64,000 nucleotides of DNA. It comes from Clitoria ternatea. Lineage: Eukaryota; Streptophyta; Magnoliopsida; Fabales; Fabaceae. Below, piece by piece: positions 50,206-61,276 of the stretch (position 1 is the first letter of the stretch; every line of letters begins with the position of its first letter). Position numbers and translations under genes: made by a program. The stretch covers positions 59,714,501 to 59,778,500 of the forward strand of contig CM075672.1 in assembly GCA_037962975.1 (NCBI GenBank). Direction: 5' to 3'. Below the pieces are notes generated by a model, which saw nothing but the letters and a program-made list of their open reading frames with translations, made no database searches and had not been told where the DNA came from.

Positions 50206-51782
50206 CATGGCATATCATTCGCTGTCTATGTGGAATGTTAGGGGTTCCACTAGGCGGGCCTAGTGGGAGGGCGACCCGGTGCACGGGTATGTTATTGTAT
50301 TTGCCCTAGTGATTCTGAGAATCACGGAGCTGTCCATAGTTTGGTGATGAGGCACCCTATGTGGCAGGCCCAGTGGGCGGGCGGCTCTGTGATGAGCAAG
50401 TTACCTCGATGTCCGACAGGACACGACTCTCTCGATGTGTGTTCGGGAGGGGCCCGTAGCACTTATGGTAAGTGAGGCCACGTAGATCCGCAAGTCACGG
50501 GGTGACTAGTGCTACAGATGGGCGATAGCGGTTTGGTACCAGTAAAAGTATGTTGTTGAGCATGCATGAATTGAGGTATATGTGTACATATTTTACTACT
50601 GCAGTAGGGGCATAGTAGCACACCTATGCTTGACCCACATTTGACATGATATTGTTCCCACAGTCGGATCCGCAATTGTTATTGATTCCTTTGTGCATAT
50701 GCATTAGCCATAAGAGCATTTGCATATAGCCGAAGATATGCCTAATTGGTAGCCGTGGTGGCGATGGATGATTGTTAAATAAAGAGTAAGGAAGTTGTGA
50801 TACTAACATTGAATGTGTGATGACTTTTATTGTGAATTCCATGATTTTGATGTGTGAAATATGAATGTAATGATTTAGACATGTATGATGTTGAAGGGAA
50901 TGAGATGATGTGTGAAAGAAATTTATGATGCTTCTTGAGAAATACATGTTATGCATCTATGTATTGATATCATCATAATGTATGATTTTGGATCATTTGG
51001 TATATGTTAGTTACCTCCTTTGTTGCCATTTTTAAAGCTTGATGTAGGTATCTTGAATACTCTAATCTTTTGGAGGATTGAGTCATGGAGGACGTAAATA
51101 TGGAATGGAAGTTTATAAGCCTTGGCCGGCGTTCCTTTTGTAAAATAACAATTATATGTATATGCTTATTTTATTTCGTGAATATTAGTATGTATTCTTT
51201 TGGGGGTCACTTGTGAAAATTGGACCCTATGTGTTTAGAGAGGTCAATTTTTGGGTAGTGACCTTAATATTGGTTGATGTTGATATGGATATGTTGATTT
51301 AGCTTACCATATTGAGGAATGAATATTAATTATGAAGTTTCTTGGCCGATTGATGACAATAGTGTGCATGATGTTTGATTGATTGATTAATTTGTGAAGA
51401 TTGCATATGGAGTTCATGCATAATTGAGGAACCAATAGGGTCAAAATGAGTTTTATGAGTTTTGGATAGTGTGTGGTGGTTCCAATAGCTGAAATACATG
51501 ATTTGTGTCTTATAGAAACTGGAACGGGTCAATTCCATTGAGAATAGACCCCTAAGTTACTCAAAAAGGTTCAGGAATGGACTAAACACATTTATTTGCA
51601 TAAGTTTCTCATTTTTGAGAATTTTTGAGAATTTTTGAGTGAGGCCTATGGCCACACGTCACAAATGGTGTATTTTAGTTGGTGTTAAAATTTGGTAGAG
51701 TTTGGAGTTGATATGAAAAAGTTAAGGGGGTTGGAAGTCCAAAAATCATGTTTTTTCTGCATAAAAACAGCAACTGTGCTGT

Positions 51783-52031
51783 CTTGAATCGATTCGAGGA
51801 TCCTTGAATCGATTCAAGAGCTACTGTTTTCACTGTTTTTGGTTCTAGGAAGGTTTGAATCGATTCATATAATCTTGAATCGATTCAAGGACTCCTGTTT
51901 GTATGATTTTGAGTTCCAGAAGTGTTTGACTCGATTCACACGAGTTGGAATCGATTTAAGGGGTCCTGTTTTCACTGTTTTGGACTCTAGAACCATTTGA
52001 ATCGATTCATGGGGTGTTTGAATCGATTCAT
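51783..52031. repeat. palindrome array TTGAATCGATTCAAG in Tekay 3' LTR
   Basis: Counterpart of the 42371-42609 array, with eight to nine copies. It retains pairs that have decayed in the 5' LTR (for example CTTGAATCGATTCAAGAG where the 5' LTR reads CTAAATAGATTCAAGAG), while others decayed here (TTGACTCGATTCAC, TTGGAATCGATTTAAG). Confidence 0.95.
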
Positions 52032-52449
52032 GGCCCTGTTGTCACATGTTTTCCTCTGTCTTGGGGTATAATTGGTATTGTTTGACTATAATATGATTGT
52101 ACAATGACCTACACGTATAATTAATACATTTAACAATTCAATGGACCATCCTTCGACCTTCTACCACTCCCCTTCATTTTCTTAATGTAATTATACACTT
52201 CCGCTACTCCTTGTTGATGATCATGAGATTGATCATCCAAGGTTCACTCTTTGACTTAATTGTTCACCTTCTCATATCTTCATATATGAGATAGGTTATA
52301 AAAAAAGGGTCCAGGGATTACTTGCCAAGGTTTTCATCTCGTGATCTCTTCCATCCTTTAATTGTTTTAGATCGCGAAAAATTTATCCCTTATTTTTATT
52401 ATCTAAATTTTATTTATTAATTTACCCTTATATTTAGGAGGGTCTCTTA

Positions 52450-52841
52450 TTCCCCTTGTCTCTCACTGAGTTTCTTCCCATTCTTGTAGTGGATTAGTCC
52501 ATTATATGCAGGTAATCATGGCTTTCTAAAGTGAGAAAGAGCCTATCAGTGGGATACACGTCACAGCTGACGCTATGTGTGGGCATGACGCTACGCGTTA
52601 GGGTCAAAATCCTGATGTTGAGCTTGGCTTAGACGCTACGCGTCAGATCTTTGAATTGTATTATTTTTCTCTTTCAGCCTCAATAATTCACTACAAAATA
52701 AAGAAACATGTCATGCCAAGTTAAAATAATTACTTCCATTTATTTGTAAAACTAGCCTAATTTTTATACTTATTTATGCTTTATTTTATTTATTTTATCA
52801 CACATTATATAATAAAATTAACAACAATTTAAGGACTAACA
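52450..52841 (-). mobile_element. start of the 3' LTR of element D
   Basis: On the minus strand the LTR begins TGTTAGTCCTTAAATTG at 52841, immediately after a purine-rich tract (AAGTTAGGGGTAGTT), the sequence found before the LTR in Athila/Calypso elements. It is interrupted at 52449 by the Tekay element and continues at 39132 and below. It holds the TGACGCTACGCGTCA palindromes at 52556-52647, in the presumptive U3. Confidence 0.7.
52556..52647. repeat. palindromes GACGCTACGCGTC in element D LTR
   Basis: TGACGCTATGTGT, TGACGCTACGCGTTAG and AGACGCTACGCGTCAG occur within 92 bp, about 190-290 bp from the LTR start. The same motif reappears in D's internal spacer (60268-60752). Confidence 0.85.
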
Positions 52842-52860
52842 AACTACCCCTAACTTAGGA
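52842..52860 (-). promoter_or_regulatory. polypurine tract of element D
   Basis: The minus strand reads CCTAAGTTAGGGGTAGTT just before the LTR start TGTTAGTCC, downstream of TTCGAGGATGAGCAAA. This layout is standard for Athila-like elements and sets the element's strand. Confidence 0.7.
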
Positions 52861-55314
52861 GATTTGCTCATCCTCGAACAACAATGCAAAATGAAACAAA
52901 CTAAAGCACACCTAATTCTCAAGCTAAAATAAAATTCACAATTGAAAACAATTGTTAGAAAATTGAAATCCTTTCCAAAGAAGTAATTCATAACTTACCA
53001 TACAAAATGATCAACATTGATAACTTGTGCAAAAGAAGCTTAAAAATAAAATCATCACAATGTAATGCCAATAAATCAAGCTTATTTCAAAAGCTTACCT
53101 CACAAGTGTTTCCCTCTATAAAAAGATAGCCTGTTTTACTAAATCAATAACAAAATCAAACAAATTTAATTTTGATTTTCATCTTATCAATTATCATCGA
53201 TACAGAATTGACAAGAATCATAAGGCACTAGTGGAAAAAAGGTTTTTTTACACCGGTCCTTTTTGGCTTTTTACACCGGTTATAGGACTGGTGTAGATGA
53301 AACTAGTGAGAAAAATAAGGATTTTTTACACCGGGCCTTTGGATTATGACCGGTGTAAAATATAATATTTACACCAGTCCTGTTGGTAACAATCGGTGAA
53401 AATATTATGTTTTACACCGATCCTATTTGAAATAACCGGTACAAAAAATAAACTTTTAACACCGACTGGTTACTACAACCGGTGTAAAAACTTTAGTTTT
53501 TTTTCTCTTTCTTCTACTACCAAATCATGATGCGCATGCTACAATGAATGTCCCCATTAACTATCCATAGAAAATAAAAAAGACAACACTTATGCCAAAA
53601 TATATCCAAATAGAAAGAACTAATCATATAACTTTTATTAAAAATTGTCAAATTACAAGATAATATAAAAAATTACAAAGAAAAGAAAAATGCAGTATAT
53701 ATATACTCTTGGAAATCCAAAAACAAAGAGTCCTAGACCAGTCAAAGTGACAAAGGGAACTACACCGAGAGGGCTAAGAAATCTACAACATTAGTAGTTA
53801 ATGTTAGCAAGTTCCTTTGATTTAATATCTAAGAAGCAAATATTAATGAACATGCAAACTCAGAACTTACTAGATGATGCAACATCATAAAATACCCATA
53901 TGGTAAGAACTAGATTCACAAATACCTGTATTTGCAGGAATAGAGGTAAGATTTTAGATAAGCAATAAGCAAGCAAGAAACTCTCTACTTCAAAGGGATA
54001 AACACATATTTGAAACCACTTTAAGGAAAATAATTAATTTTTGTTTAAAAATTCTCTCAGGAAGCTGACAAAAAGTAACCATTTCTCTAAATAATATATT
54101 AAACTAAATATACATTAATTTTCTTTTTAGAGATAAATTATGACAGAAAGGATTTAAACCAAAATACTTCCATTATAAATACTAATCTTGAAAAATTATC
54201 AGTTATTAGACATGTATTTTCAATTATAATAAATTCCAACCTATCAAAGTAATCCGATGTACTTATTACTTGGGTTTCATTTCATCAGAGAGCATGAAAA
54301 AGTGTTATGATTTTTTTAATAGGCAAATATTAGTTTGCTAGTTTTTGCTCCCTTCAAGAAGCATGACGAGATGAACCTATTAAAGGCTTGGTGAAGTTTT
54401 TAAGTTAGAAGTCATGAAAATTAGGAATATGGAATCCAACCGTAGACAAAAAAAAATCCTATGAAGGCTTAATTTTTTGGCTACTTCACCTACCTTGTAA
54501 TGCATGACTCAGAATTATACCTGTAAATTATTTCATTTCAGCTACAATAAGAATTTAATCCAAATTGAAAAGTAAGCAAGTATAGTGGTTTCAATTGTAG
54601 AGGAGAATAACTCTTCTAAACCCAAAACTGTATTCATCTTAGCTATTGGATAAAAATTTACTTATATTATAATTTTTTTACAATAGCAAATACATCTATG
54701 AACAGTTCCTGCATAAATATACAAGTTCTATTATTTGAACATTTAACACTACATTATATCGTATACAATATATCTATGTTTTCTTAATTTTTATATCTTT
54801 TGTATAATAGTATGCATACATCTTATTGTGTCATCTTAATATTCACATGCAGAGCATTTTCCTAAACCTAATATACTCAAGTTAAATATATATCCAACTA
54901 CACTCACAACACTTTAAATCTGTGCAAGAAGAAGCAAACTTGTGACTGGGTTTTATTTGAAAGTGAAGAGAAGCCTTGACTGCTCATTTGATGTGAAAGT
55001 AGTAAGGAAAAAGTAGTAAAGAAAGCCTGCAGGTGAAAGTAAAATTATTAGACAATGATTTTTTTGTGATGCTATGATGACATAATATACATCGAAGTTT
55101 ACCCCATAAGTGCTACCTTTAATTGATATTAAAGTCATTTTAAAAGATGCCCAGATTGTATCCCAATTTATGTCATTGAAAATTAGATAAATGTATAGTA
55201 TTGTAAGACCACAAACTATTCATATCAGAGTCTTGAATAGTTTTTAAAATGCATTTGAGGAATAGAAAGCAAACACAAGAAACACATATACAGAGAGCAA
55301 TTTATATACCCTCC

Positions 55315-55397
55315 ACAATATGAATGTTTTCTTCACTTCTTGGATTCCATATTCTCAATGTTGCATCATCAGAACCAGTACATATTAATCTCCCCAA
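55315..55397 (-). pseudogene. captured WD40-repeat exon
   Basis: On the minus strand an open stretch reads LGRLICTGSDDATLRIWNPR and then SEENIHIVEG, ending at a GT donor-like GTATAT. G-SDDATLRIWN is a WD40 repeat. The wording resembles the plant AAMP-like WD40 protein, from memory only. It lies between the CACTA ends with no complete gene around it, so it is a captured fragment. Confidence 0.7.
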
Positions 55398-55852
55398 GGT
55401 ACCAAGTATATATTACTTGTTTTCCTTATTTATCTATTATTTTTGGTGCGGTCTAAGGGTAATGTTGCACGCCCTGTGTCCTTGTTTCATCTTCTTAACT
55501 GCCCAAAGCCCCAAACATATCATCAAACAATTAGTTGTCCACCCTTGTGTATGCCTTCACATATATGGTCTATTTAGAGGATTGGAAACTCTAAGGGGTG
55601 CCTCAAATCAATCCATGATATATTTTATTACCCTTAGAACGACTTCCTGTCCCAAAGTAAAAACACTTAAAATTTAGTGTCTGACAGACAGATACCAAGT
55701 ACCAACAAAATCAATAATTCTGAATTATCTTATGAATACCCAATCTATTCTAATTCTTGGATGGTGGTGTTTCAGAGTGTGTAAAAGGAAATAATTAAAG
55801 ATGATAATTTAGTTAAGTTATTAATAAATAGTGAGAACAATAAATCACTTAC

Positions 55853-56300
55853 CTGAAGAACATGTAAGTCATTAGTCCTCTCAGCATCTAGTACACGGTG
55901 TTGAATAGTCCTCTAACCCCAATGTTCAAATTTTTGAATATGTTTAACTAAACCATCAGGAGTGCACTCTGCATCCATGAGGACCGTATCAAATCCTAAT
56001 AGTTAATCAAATTTTCAAAGTAGAGGCAAGAACTATGCAAGATAATTCTTAAAAAGGAACAACCTTGTCATAGCCATGGTTTGCGATCTTATTATCAGAT
56101 AATGACTTATATAGTTCCCCTTTAGTAAGACCAACAACTCCAAAATGTTGTCCATAATATATAAGTTCAGGAGGCTAAGACCTAGACACCAATTGTCGAG
56201 TACAACTTTTATTTGCCCTTTTTCTTTCTTTCCACGGTCTTCTACCTATCCATTCCTTGAACACATCCATGCTTTTTCCCAATCCAGACTCACCTGTTTG
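55853..56300 (-). pseudogene. captured NOL1/NOP2/Sun-like methyltransferase exons
   Basis: Two exon-like blocks on the minus strand. The first (about 56300-56064) reads GRRPWKERKRANKS, then PELIYYGQHFGVVGLTKGEL, with one stop. The second (55995-55853) follows an AG acceptor and reads FDTVLMDAECTPDGLVKHIQ, KFEHWG, stop (W to TAG), RTIQHRVLDAERTNDL and ends CAG|GTAAGT. DAEC followed by LDAERTNDL-LQ fits motif IV and the following helix of NSUN-family RNA m5C methyltransferases. The assignment is from memory. Intron positions are kept, so the capture was from DNA, not from mRNA. Confidence 0.6.
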
Positions 56301-57459
56301 ATACTTGATAGAATAGAATGAAAACATTTCAAAAAGAGGCAATATTGATTAATAAGTAAAATACTCAATTTTCATTGTCATATTCCAGGATAAACCATTT
56401 CTATAACTTCTTAAAATTCAATTTACATGATTCACAGTCCACATCCTTTGAATAACTAGGCTCTTTCAAATTTTCTCCATCCTTAACATCTAAAGACAAG
56501 AAATAGAGAGCAAACATTAGAATACCTAAGAAAAGAAAACCCTAATAAAAAATTAAAAAACCAAATAAAACATAACAGAACCTTACTCGTTTACGAATAT
56601 GATGGAAAAAATCAGACACATGAAGTTTCATCGAAAAAGACAATCTTAGTGGAAAGAAGCCATTATGGTGAAGGTTGATGGTTTGGAAAGGGTAAGAACT
56701 GAGAAGCTTTGAACATTCCTGAGTAGTACTCTACTAGAGAGGAAATTGTTCCTCTTCAAAACAACAACACATGGATTTTTAGAATAAACCCTTGGATCAA
56801 CATGGTTAGACAAATATTGTGTCCGCTTATGGTTACACTTTATTAAAGTAGATTCGAATCACGAAAGGTATTAAGGACACATCAAAATGGAAATCTCAAA
56901 GTGGACTCGATTACTTACCAAACACTGACAATAGAAGAGAACTTCGATAAATGGAGACGGGAAGGGCTTCACAAAATGGAAACGCATGGAGAGCTTCGAC
57001 AGACACAGATGCGCGGAGAGCTTCGAGAGGGATAGGGCTTCGAGGGGGAAGGGCTTTCGAGAGGGAGACACCAGTGGGGCTTCGAGAGAGGGAAGGGCTT
57101 TCGAGAGAGAGAGTTTCATGAGGAATAGGGCTAGCTTTGAGAAGGGTTGGGAATGAATCAACCTCACAGTGAAAAAGGGTAGGCAATATGAAAAGATTTC
57201 TCACCGGTCCATAAAATAAGTCCGGTATAAATTTTGTCATTTTTACCAGTCAAAGTATAGATCGGTACAAACTTAAATATTTTTAACTGGTCCAAAATGT
57301 AAACCGATACAAACATAATTATTTTTCACCGGTCATAAGCGTAAACTGGTGTAAAGTTTCATATTATTTATAAAATTGCCACCGCCTTATTTTTTACACC
57401 GGTCACATTACAACCAGTGTAAAAACCCTAGTGTAAAAGGCCTTTTTCTACTAGTGAGG

Positions 57460-58440
57460 GCTTTTCAAGGGTTGTAATGTGGCTTGGTTACAAGAATTTA
57501 TGGTTCTTCTTGTAAAACGAATACCTGAAATCATAAAAGAGCATCTCATGTAAAAATAAGGTGTTTTTCTTGATCCAAACCCACTTCCCTTTTGAATGAC
57601 AAATACCCCAACTTAGTTCTTTTCATTTTTTTCTTTATTTTTTTGTATTTTTGTATAAAATAATACTTTTTTATGTATAAGATGAAATTGGATAAAAGGA
57701 ATTAAGTTTACAAAACCCTAAAATAATACTTTTTTATGTATAAGATGAATTTGGATAAAAAGAATTAAGTTTACAAATTCACTCCTCTTTTTCTAAGAAC
57801 ACTCAAAATTTTTACAATGCTCTTTTACTTAATCAGATAAAGAGAATGGATATTGTAAATTTATGGGTGAGGGGTACCAAAGAAAATACTTTCAAGGCTC
57901 AAAAGTGGCTATCAAAGGATATAAATAAATTGTACCATGGTAAGCTTTTTGGCCCTAAGTTCATATGTAATCAATAAAATGCCTTGATCACATCCTTGAA
58001 TCCTCTGTATGGTAACAAATATCAAAGAATTAAGTAAAATCAATTTGAAAGAAATTATGTTGATACCCTCAAAGTGTTTAAAGAACTCACAACTCACCGG
58101 GTTTTTGAAATTTACTTGATTATTGACAAGATCATTGAAATTGATTTTATAAAAATGCTTATGTTGCAAAAGAATCAATGTTAGATTATTTAAAATAGTT
58201 TATTATTTAAAAACTTCAAGTGAAAAGAATTTTAAAATTTTCAAAAATTTATTATATGATTATTTTCTTTTTTACTTTTATTTTTTATTTTTAATTTAAG
58301 ATAAAAGTGTGAACTATCAAACCACACAAGATAATCAAAATAACTAACTAAATATCAACGAAAATATCAAAGTAACGTAATATAATGATGTAAATGCAAA
58401 ATAAAGTCATGTAAAGTGCAAAAAATAAATATGGCCCTTA
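57460..58440 (-). other. non-coding 3' region of element D
   Basis: Between the env-like ORF and the CACTA insertion no coding potential is seen. It contains a 64-bp tandem duplication at about 57655-57782. Confidence 0.5.
57655..57782. repeat. 64-bp tandem duplication
   Basis: TAAAATAATACTTTTTTATG followed by TATAAGATGAA occurs at about 57656 and 57720. The two units differ at a few positions only. Confidence 0.85.
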
Positions 58441-59731
58441 TTAATCCTCCTTTGTGTGCATTTGATCATCCTTATCATTATCAGCGGTCTCCTCATCTGT
58501 CTTAACATGTGCACCAGATGTTCTACCCCCTATCAGGAAATGTTGGCATGTCCCTAGGTCAAGCCACGTGAGCAGTGAACTCAACAAGTGTTAAATAAGG
58601 CGCCTCAGCTCCATGAACCCTGTATTGATAAAAAGAATCATGTAAGTGGACATAGACTCCGTGGGTAGTGGCTGTTATCTGGGTCTAGTGCTGCTGTTCG
58701 ATCCTTATCCTGGCCAGCTCCTGGAGAACAACATCTGTGGAAGTCGTCTGAGGTGGTCGCCTACTTCTCAGTCGGGGTCAAGCCTCTTCATCAGCAGGTG
58801 GTAGCTCAGAGTGCTGTACAAAATAGAACCTGTTCACCAAAACATTAGGTACTCGCCCCGATGAACTGGTGAACTCAACAGATGGTACCTGTACTCCTTG
58901 CCTCCTCAGTAAGGCAGAGATGATCAGTGGGAAGGGAACTAGGCGGTTCACCTTATACCCTAGGGCATAATAGTGAATCTGCTCTGAGATTAAAGCAACA
59001 ATGTCGATGGTCTTGCCTTGCAAGATGAAGAATAATAAGCAACATCCCTTGACTGGTAGGCTGGAGAGGTGAGTCACAGGCACAATGTTATGCAGCATTA
59101 GATACATCCATGCTTGTGCTATCTAGGTCAACTGGGTCTTCAACAGGTTTGAAGGTGATCTATTAACCTTGCTAAGGTTAAAGTAGATCCCTTCTTTGCT
59201 CAGAAAATGAGCAACCTGCTCTAGGTCAATGCCTAGAGTGCTGTCATTAGAAGGGGTCTTATTCCTATTCACTTTCTAGAAGCACGTGTCGTCCTCAGGG
59301 GTGGGCTCCCATGGATTACCCAAGGGGGTATTGATGGTATCTCTATCATACGCTATGTGCCTGCCCCTCACCCAACTTGTCCTTCTCTAATCAGCATTAG
59401 GCGAGTCCTAACACGTCCTGTAAGTTTTCATATAGAACTCCAACACTAGGATGAGGTCTCCCTCAATAGGCAAAGAAAATAATGGACTCCATCTCTTTCT
59501 CTAGATCTCATCCTGTAGCTTAGAATAATCCGCAGCTCCCAAATCAATAACTCACTCCCAAATCAGTCTGGAGACTTTCAAGTCATAAAATCTAGCCCAC
59601 TTTGCATTAGTCTTGAATCTAGTAACATTCCTATGTCAAACTTCCTTAATATCTGGGTCCTCAAAAGATGTAACATCGGTTCTCTTTCTTCTTCTGGGAA
59701 CAGAGGTGGGGATGGATTTCTTCAATGCCAT
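58441..59731 (-). pseudogene. env-like ORF of element D (plant transposon protein type)
   Basis: It starts ATG at 59731 (MALKKSIPTSVPRRRKRTDV) and reads, with several stops, TRFKTNAKWARFYDLKVSRL, then GDLILVLEFYMKTY, WVRGRHIAYDRDTINT and finally SLPVKGCCLLFFILQGKTID and IISALLRRQGVQ. The order (FYDLK, then EFY, then VRG, then IN) fits the extra ORF after pol in Athila/Calypso elements, whose product carries a putative plant transposon protein domain and has been called env-like. Stops (first at codon 32) and at least one frameshift make it non-functional. No clear signal peptide or membrane anchor was seen. Confidence 0.7.
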
Positions 59732-60985
59732 ATGCAAAATGAATTTTAAAACTAAAAACAATGCAATATCATAAATCACACATTTAAACAAACAAGTAAG
59801 TTATCAATCAGAATTTTTAAGGCAACAAACCAAACATACAAAATTAAGACAACATGCATCACACAAAATTCAAAAATCAAATAAACATAATTGGAAATTA
59901 AAGCAAAATATTACACAATATATTTTTGAATAGAAATCAAACAATTTAAACATACATTTTTTTAAAATTTTATTTTTATTTTTAAAATAACATTCAAAAA
60001 ATTAAAACTAAAATAAAACAATAAAAATACTAATTTAAGAAAATATTTATCACAAAAATAAAATCTAATGAATAATAATATAACATAACAATTTTTCTTT
60101 ATTTAAAATAAAACCATAAAATAAAAATTAAAGCACATATTTTAATTATACAACACACATTTTTTTATTTTATCTTTTAATTTATATTTTTATATTTTTA
60201 ACAGAAATAGAATTAAAAATTAAAAACAGAGAAAACAACAAAAAATAAAAAAATAGGAACAAGGGGCCTGATGCGTAGCACTAGCGTGCGTGTAGCGTCA
60301 GCCTTGTTATCCTCACGCTATGCGTCAGGGGATGCTACACGTGAGGATGCATAAATTGAGAGCCCAAATTGGGGTTGCGCAGCAGCAACCCCTTTTTTAA
60401 ATAACCTAATCAAAAATAGAATTCAAACAATCCTAAGGGTCTCTAATGTTTCTAAACTATCCTAACCGTATGCATTCTAACAAATTAAAACCATAAATTG
60501 AAAAAAAACAAAGGAAATGAGATACTTACTTGGATGTTGGATGCAAAAGAGGAGAAAATATAGAATGCTTTCTGAGAGAGTTTTTTTTTTAAAAAATTTA
60601 TGGTTTAAGAGAGTGGGAGGCAGAAAGAGGGAAATTTAGGTTTAAAAACTTGGAATGGGCCTTCTTGTGAAGTGAGTTCAGTTTTTAAAAACTGATCATA
60701 GTCAAGTCAAATTTTCATCCCATTCTACGCGTGGCTCTTACGCGTAGCGTCAGAGTCAACCATTCACCATTTTCTTAATTTTTGATTCTTAAACCTAATT
60801 CTTTCCTTTTATTTCCTAAATTATTCAATTTTATTAAATACATTTTTTTCAATATTTTTATATGAACAAACATATGAAAAATGAATGGGTTGCCTCCCAT
60901 TTAGTGCTTGATTTACTGTCTCTAGCTTGACATTTCCTACACTTCACAAATCTATTAAATAACAAATGGTGGTGAGTCTTTTAAT
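59732..60985 (-). other. AT-rich spacer of element D between integrase and env-like ORF
   Basis: An A/T-rich stretch (59740-60260) is followed by the palindrome motifs, a hairpin GGGGTTGC-GCAGCA-GCAACCCC (60371-60392) and, on the minus strand near 60900, AATGGGAGGCAACCCATTC, a phrase I remember downstream of pol in Athila-like elements. No ORF is supported. Confidence 0.6.
60268..60752. repeat. palindromes TGACGCTACGCGTCA in element D internal spacer
   Basis: CTGATGCGTAGCACTAGCG, TGTAGCGTCAG, CTCACGCTATGCGTCAGG and GATGCTACACGTGAGG lie at 60268-60350. TCTACGCGTGGC and TTACGCGTAGCGTCAG lie at 60725-60752. These are variants of the motif in D's own LTR (52556-52647), so this element carries the same palindrome both in its LTR and inside. 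Confidence 0.85.
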
Positions 60986-61276
60986 TCACCACCCAAATAA
61001 GGTTTCAAGTCCATTAACTATCCAACTTCTTTTGGAAGATAGATCTTCAATTTCAATTGCTCCATATGATTTTAGTTCTTTAATTATGAATGGGCCTGAC
61101 CATTTAGATTTTAATTTACTAGGAAATAGTTTCAATCTTGAATTAAACAATAAAACTTGCTGACCTGGTGTGAAGATTCTTTTTCTGATTTTCTGGTCAT
61201 GGTAAGCCTTCACCTTGTCTTTGTAGCATTTGGATGACTCATAAGCATTGTTCCGTATTTCCTTTAACTCAAATAG
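60986..61276 (-). pseudogene. integrase C-terminus of element D
   Basis: The minus strand from 61276 reads LFELKEIRNNAYESSKCYKD, then KVKAYHDQKIRKR, then TPGQQVLLFNSRLKLFPSKL and KSKWSGPFIIKEL, ending at a stop (60986). This is the C-terminal region of Athila-type integrase with its GQQVLLFNSRLKLFP and WSGPF motifs. The upstream part of pol is cut by the Athila element at 61277. By family convention the true end lies shortly after; the stop follows a frame change. Confidence 0.88.

Larger units (their letters stand above)
39133..52449 (+). mobile_element. Tekay-clade chromovirus, complete ends, non-functional
   Basis: A Ty3/gypsy element with two long LTRs (39133-43028; 46004-52449 including a nested LTR) and perfect target duplications TTCCC at 39128-39132 and 52450-52454. 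The PBS is complementary to initiator tRNA-Met. The order gag - RT - RNase H - integrase - C-terminal chromodomain-like region, with very long LTRs, fits Tekay/Del chromoviruses. A deletion fuses the N-terminal gag to the end of RT, removing the zinc knuckle, protease and RT catalytic core. Pol also has stops and a frameshift. It inserted into the LTR of element D. Confidence 0.93.
46004..52449 (+). repeat. 3' LTR of the Tekay element with a nested solo LTR
   Basis: Starts TGTAATATCC and ends GGGTCTCTTA next to the TTCCC duplication. It matches the 5' LTR along its length apart from a deletion of about 0.2 kb near 46930 (positions about 40057-40288 of the 5' LTR are missing) and the nested solo LTR at 47463-50205. 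Without that insertion it is about 3.7 kb. Confidence 0.93.
53226..57456. mobile_element. non-autonomous CACTA transposon with captured gene fragments
   Basis: The ends are CACTAGTGGAAAAAAGG and, at the right, CCTTTTTCTACTAGTG, giving CACTA terminal inverted repeats, with a 3-bp duplication AGG (53223-53225, 57457-57459). ACACCGGT subterminal repeats cluster at 53250-53490 and 57200-57430, as usual for CACTA elements. No transposase is visible. The interior holds exon-like pieces of a WD40 gene and of an RNA methyltransferase-like gene, both on the minus strand. It sits inside element D between the LTR and the env-like ORF. Confidence 0.92.

Noticed and set aside
56260..56300. P-loop-like reading GESGLGKS on the minus strand
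   Set aside because: Its start coincides with a GT-containing exon-edge-like sequence and no nucleotide-binding domain follows; it probably belongs to the captured methyltransferase-like fragment or to intron sequence.
56871..57240. Minus-strand frames rich in Ser, Leu and Pro
   Set aside because: They arise from GAGAGCTTCGAGAGGG-like purine-rich repeats near the CACTA end; no conserved domain is seen.
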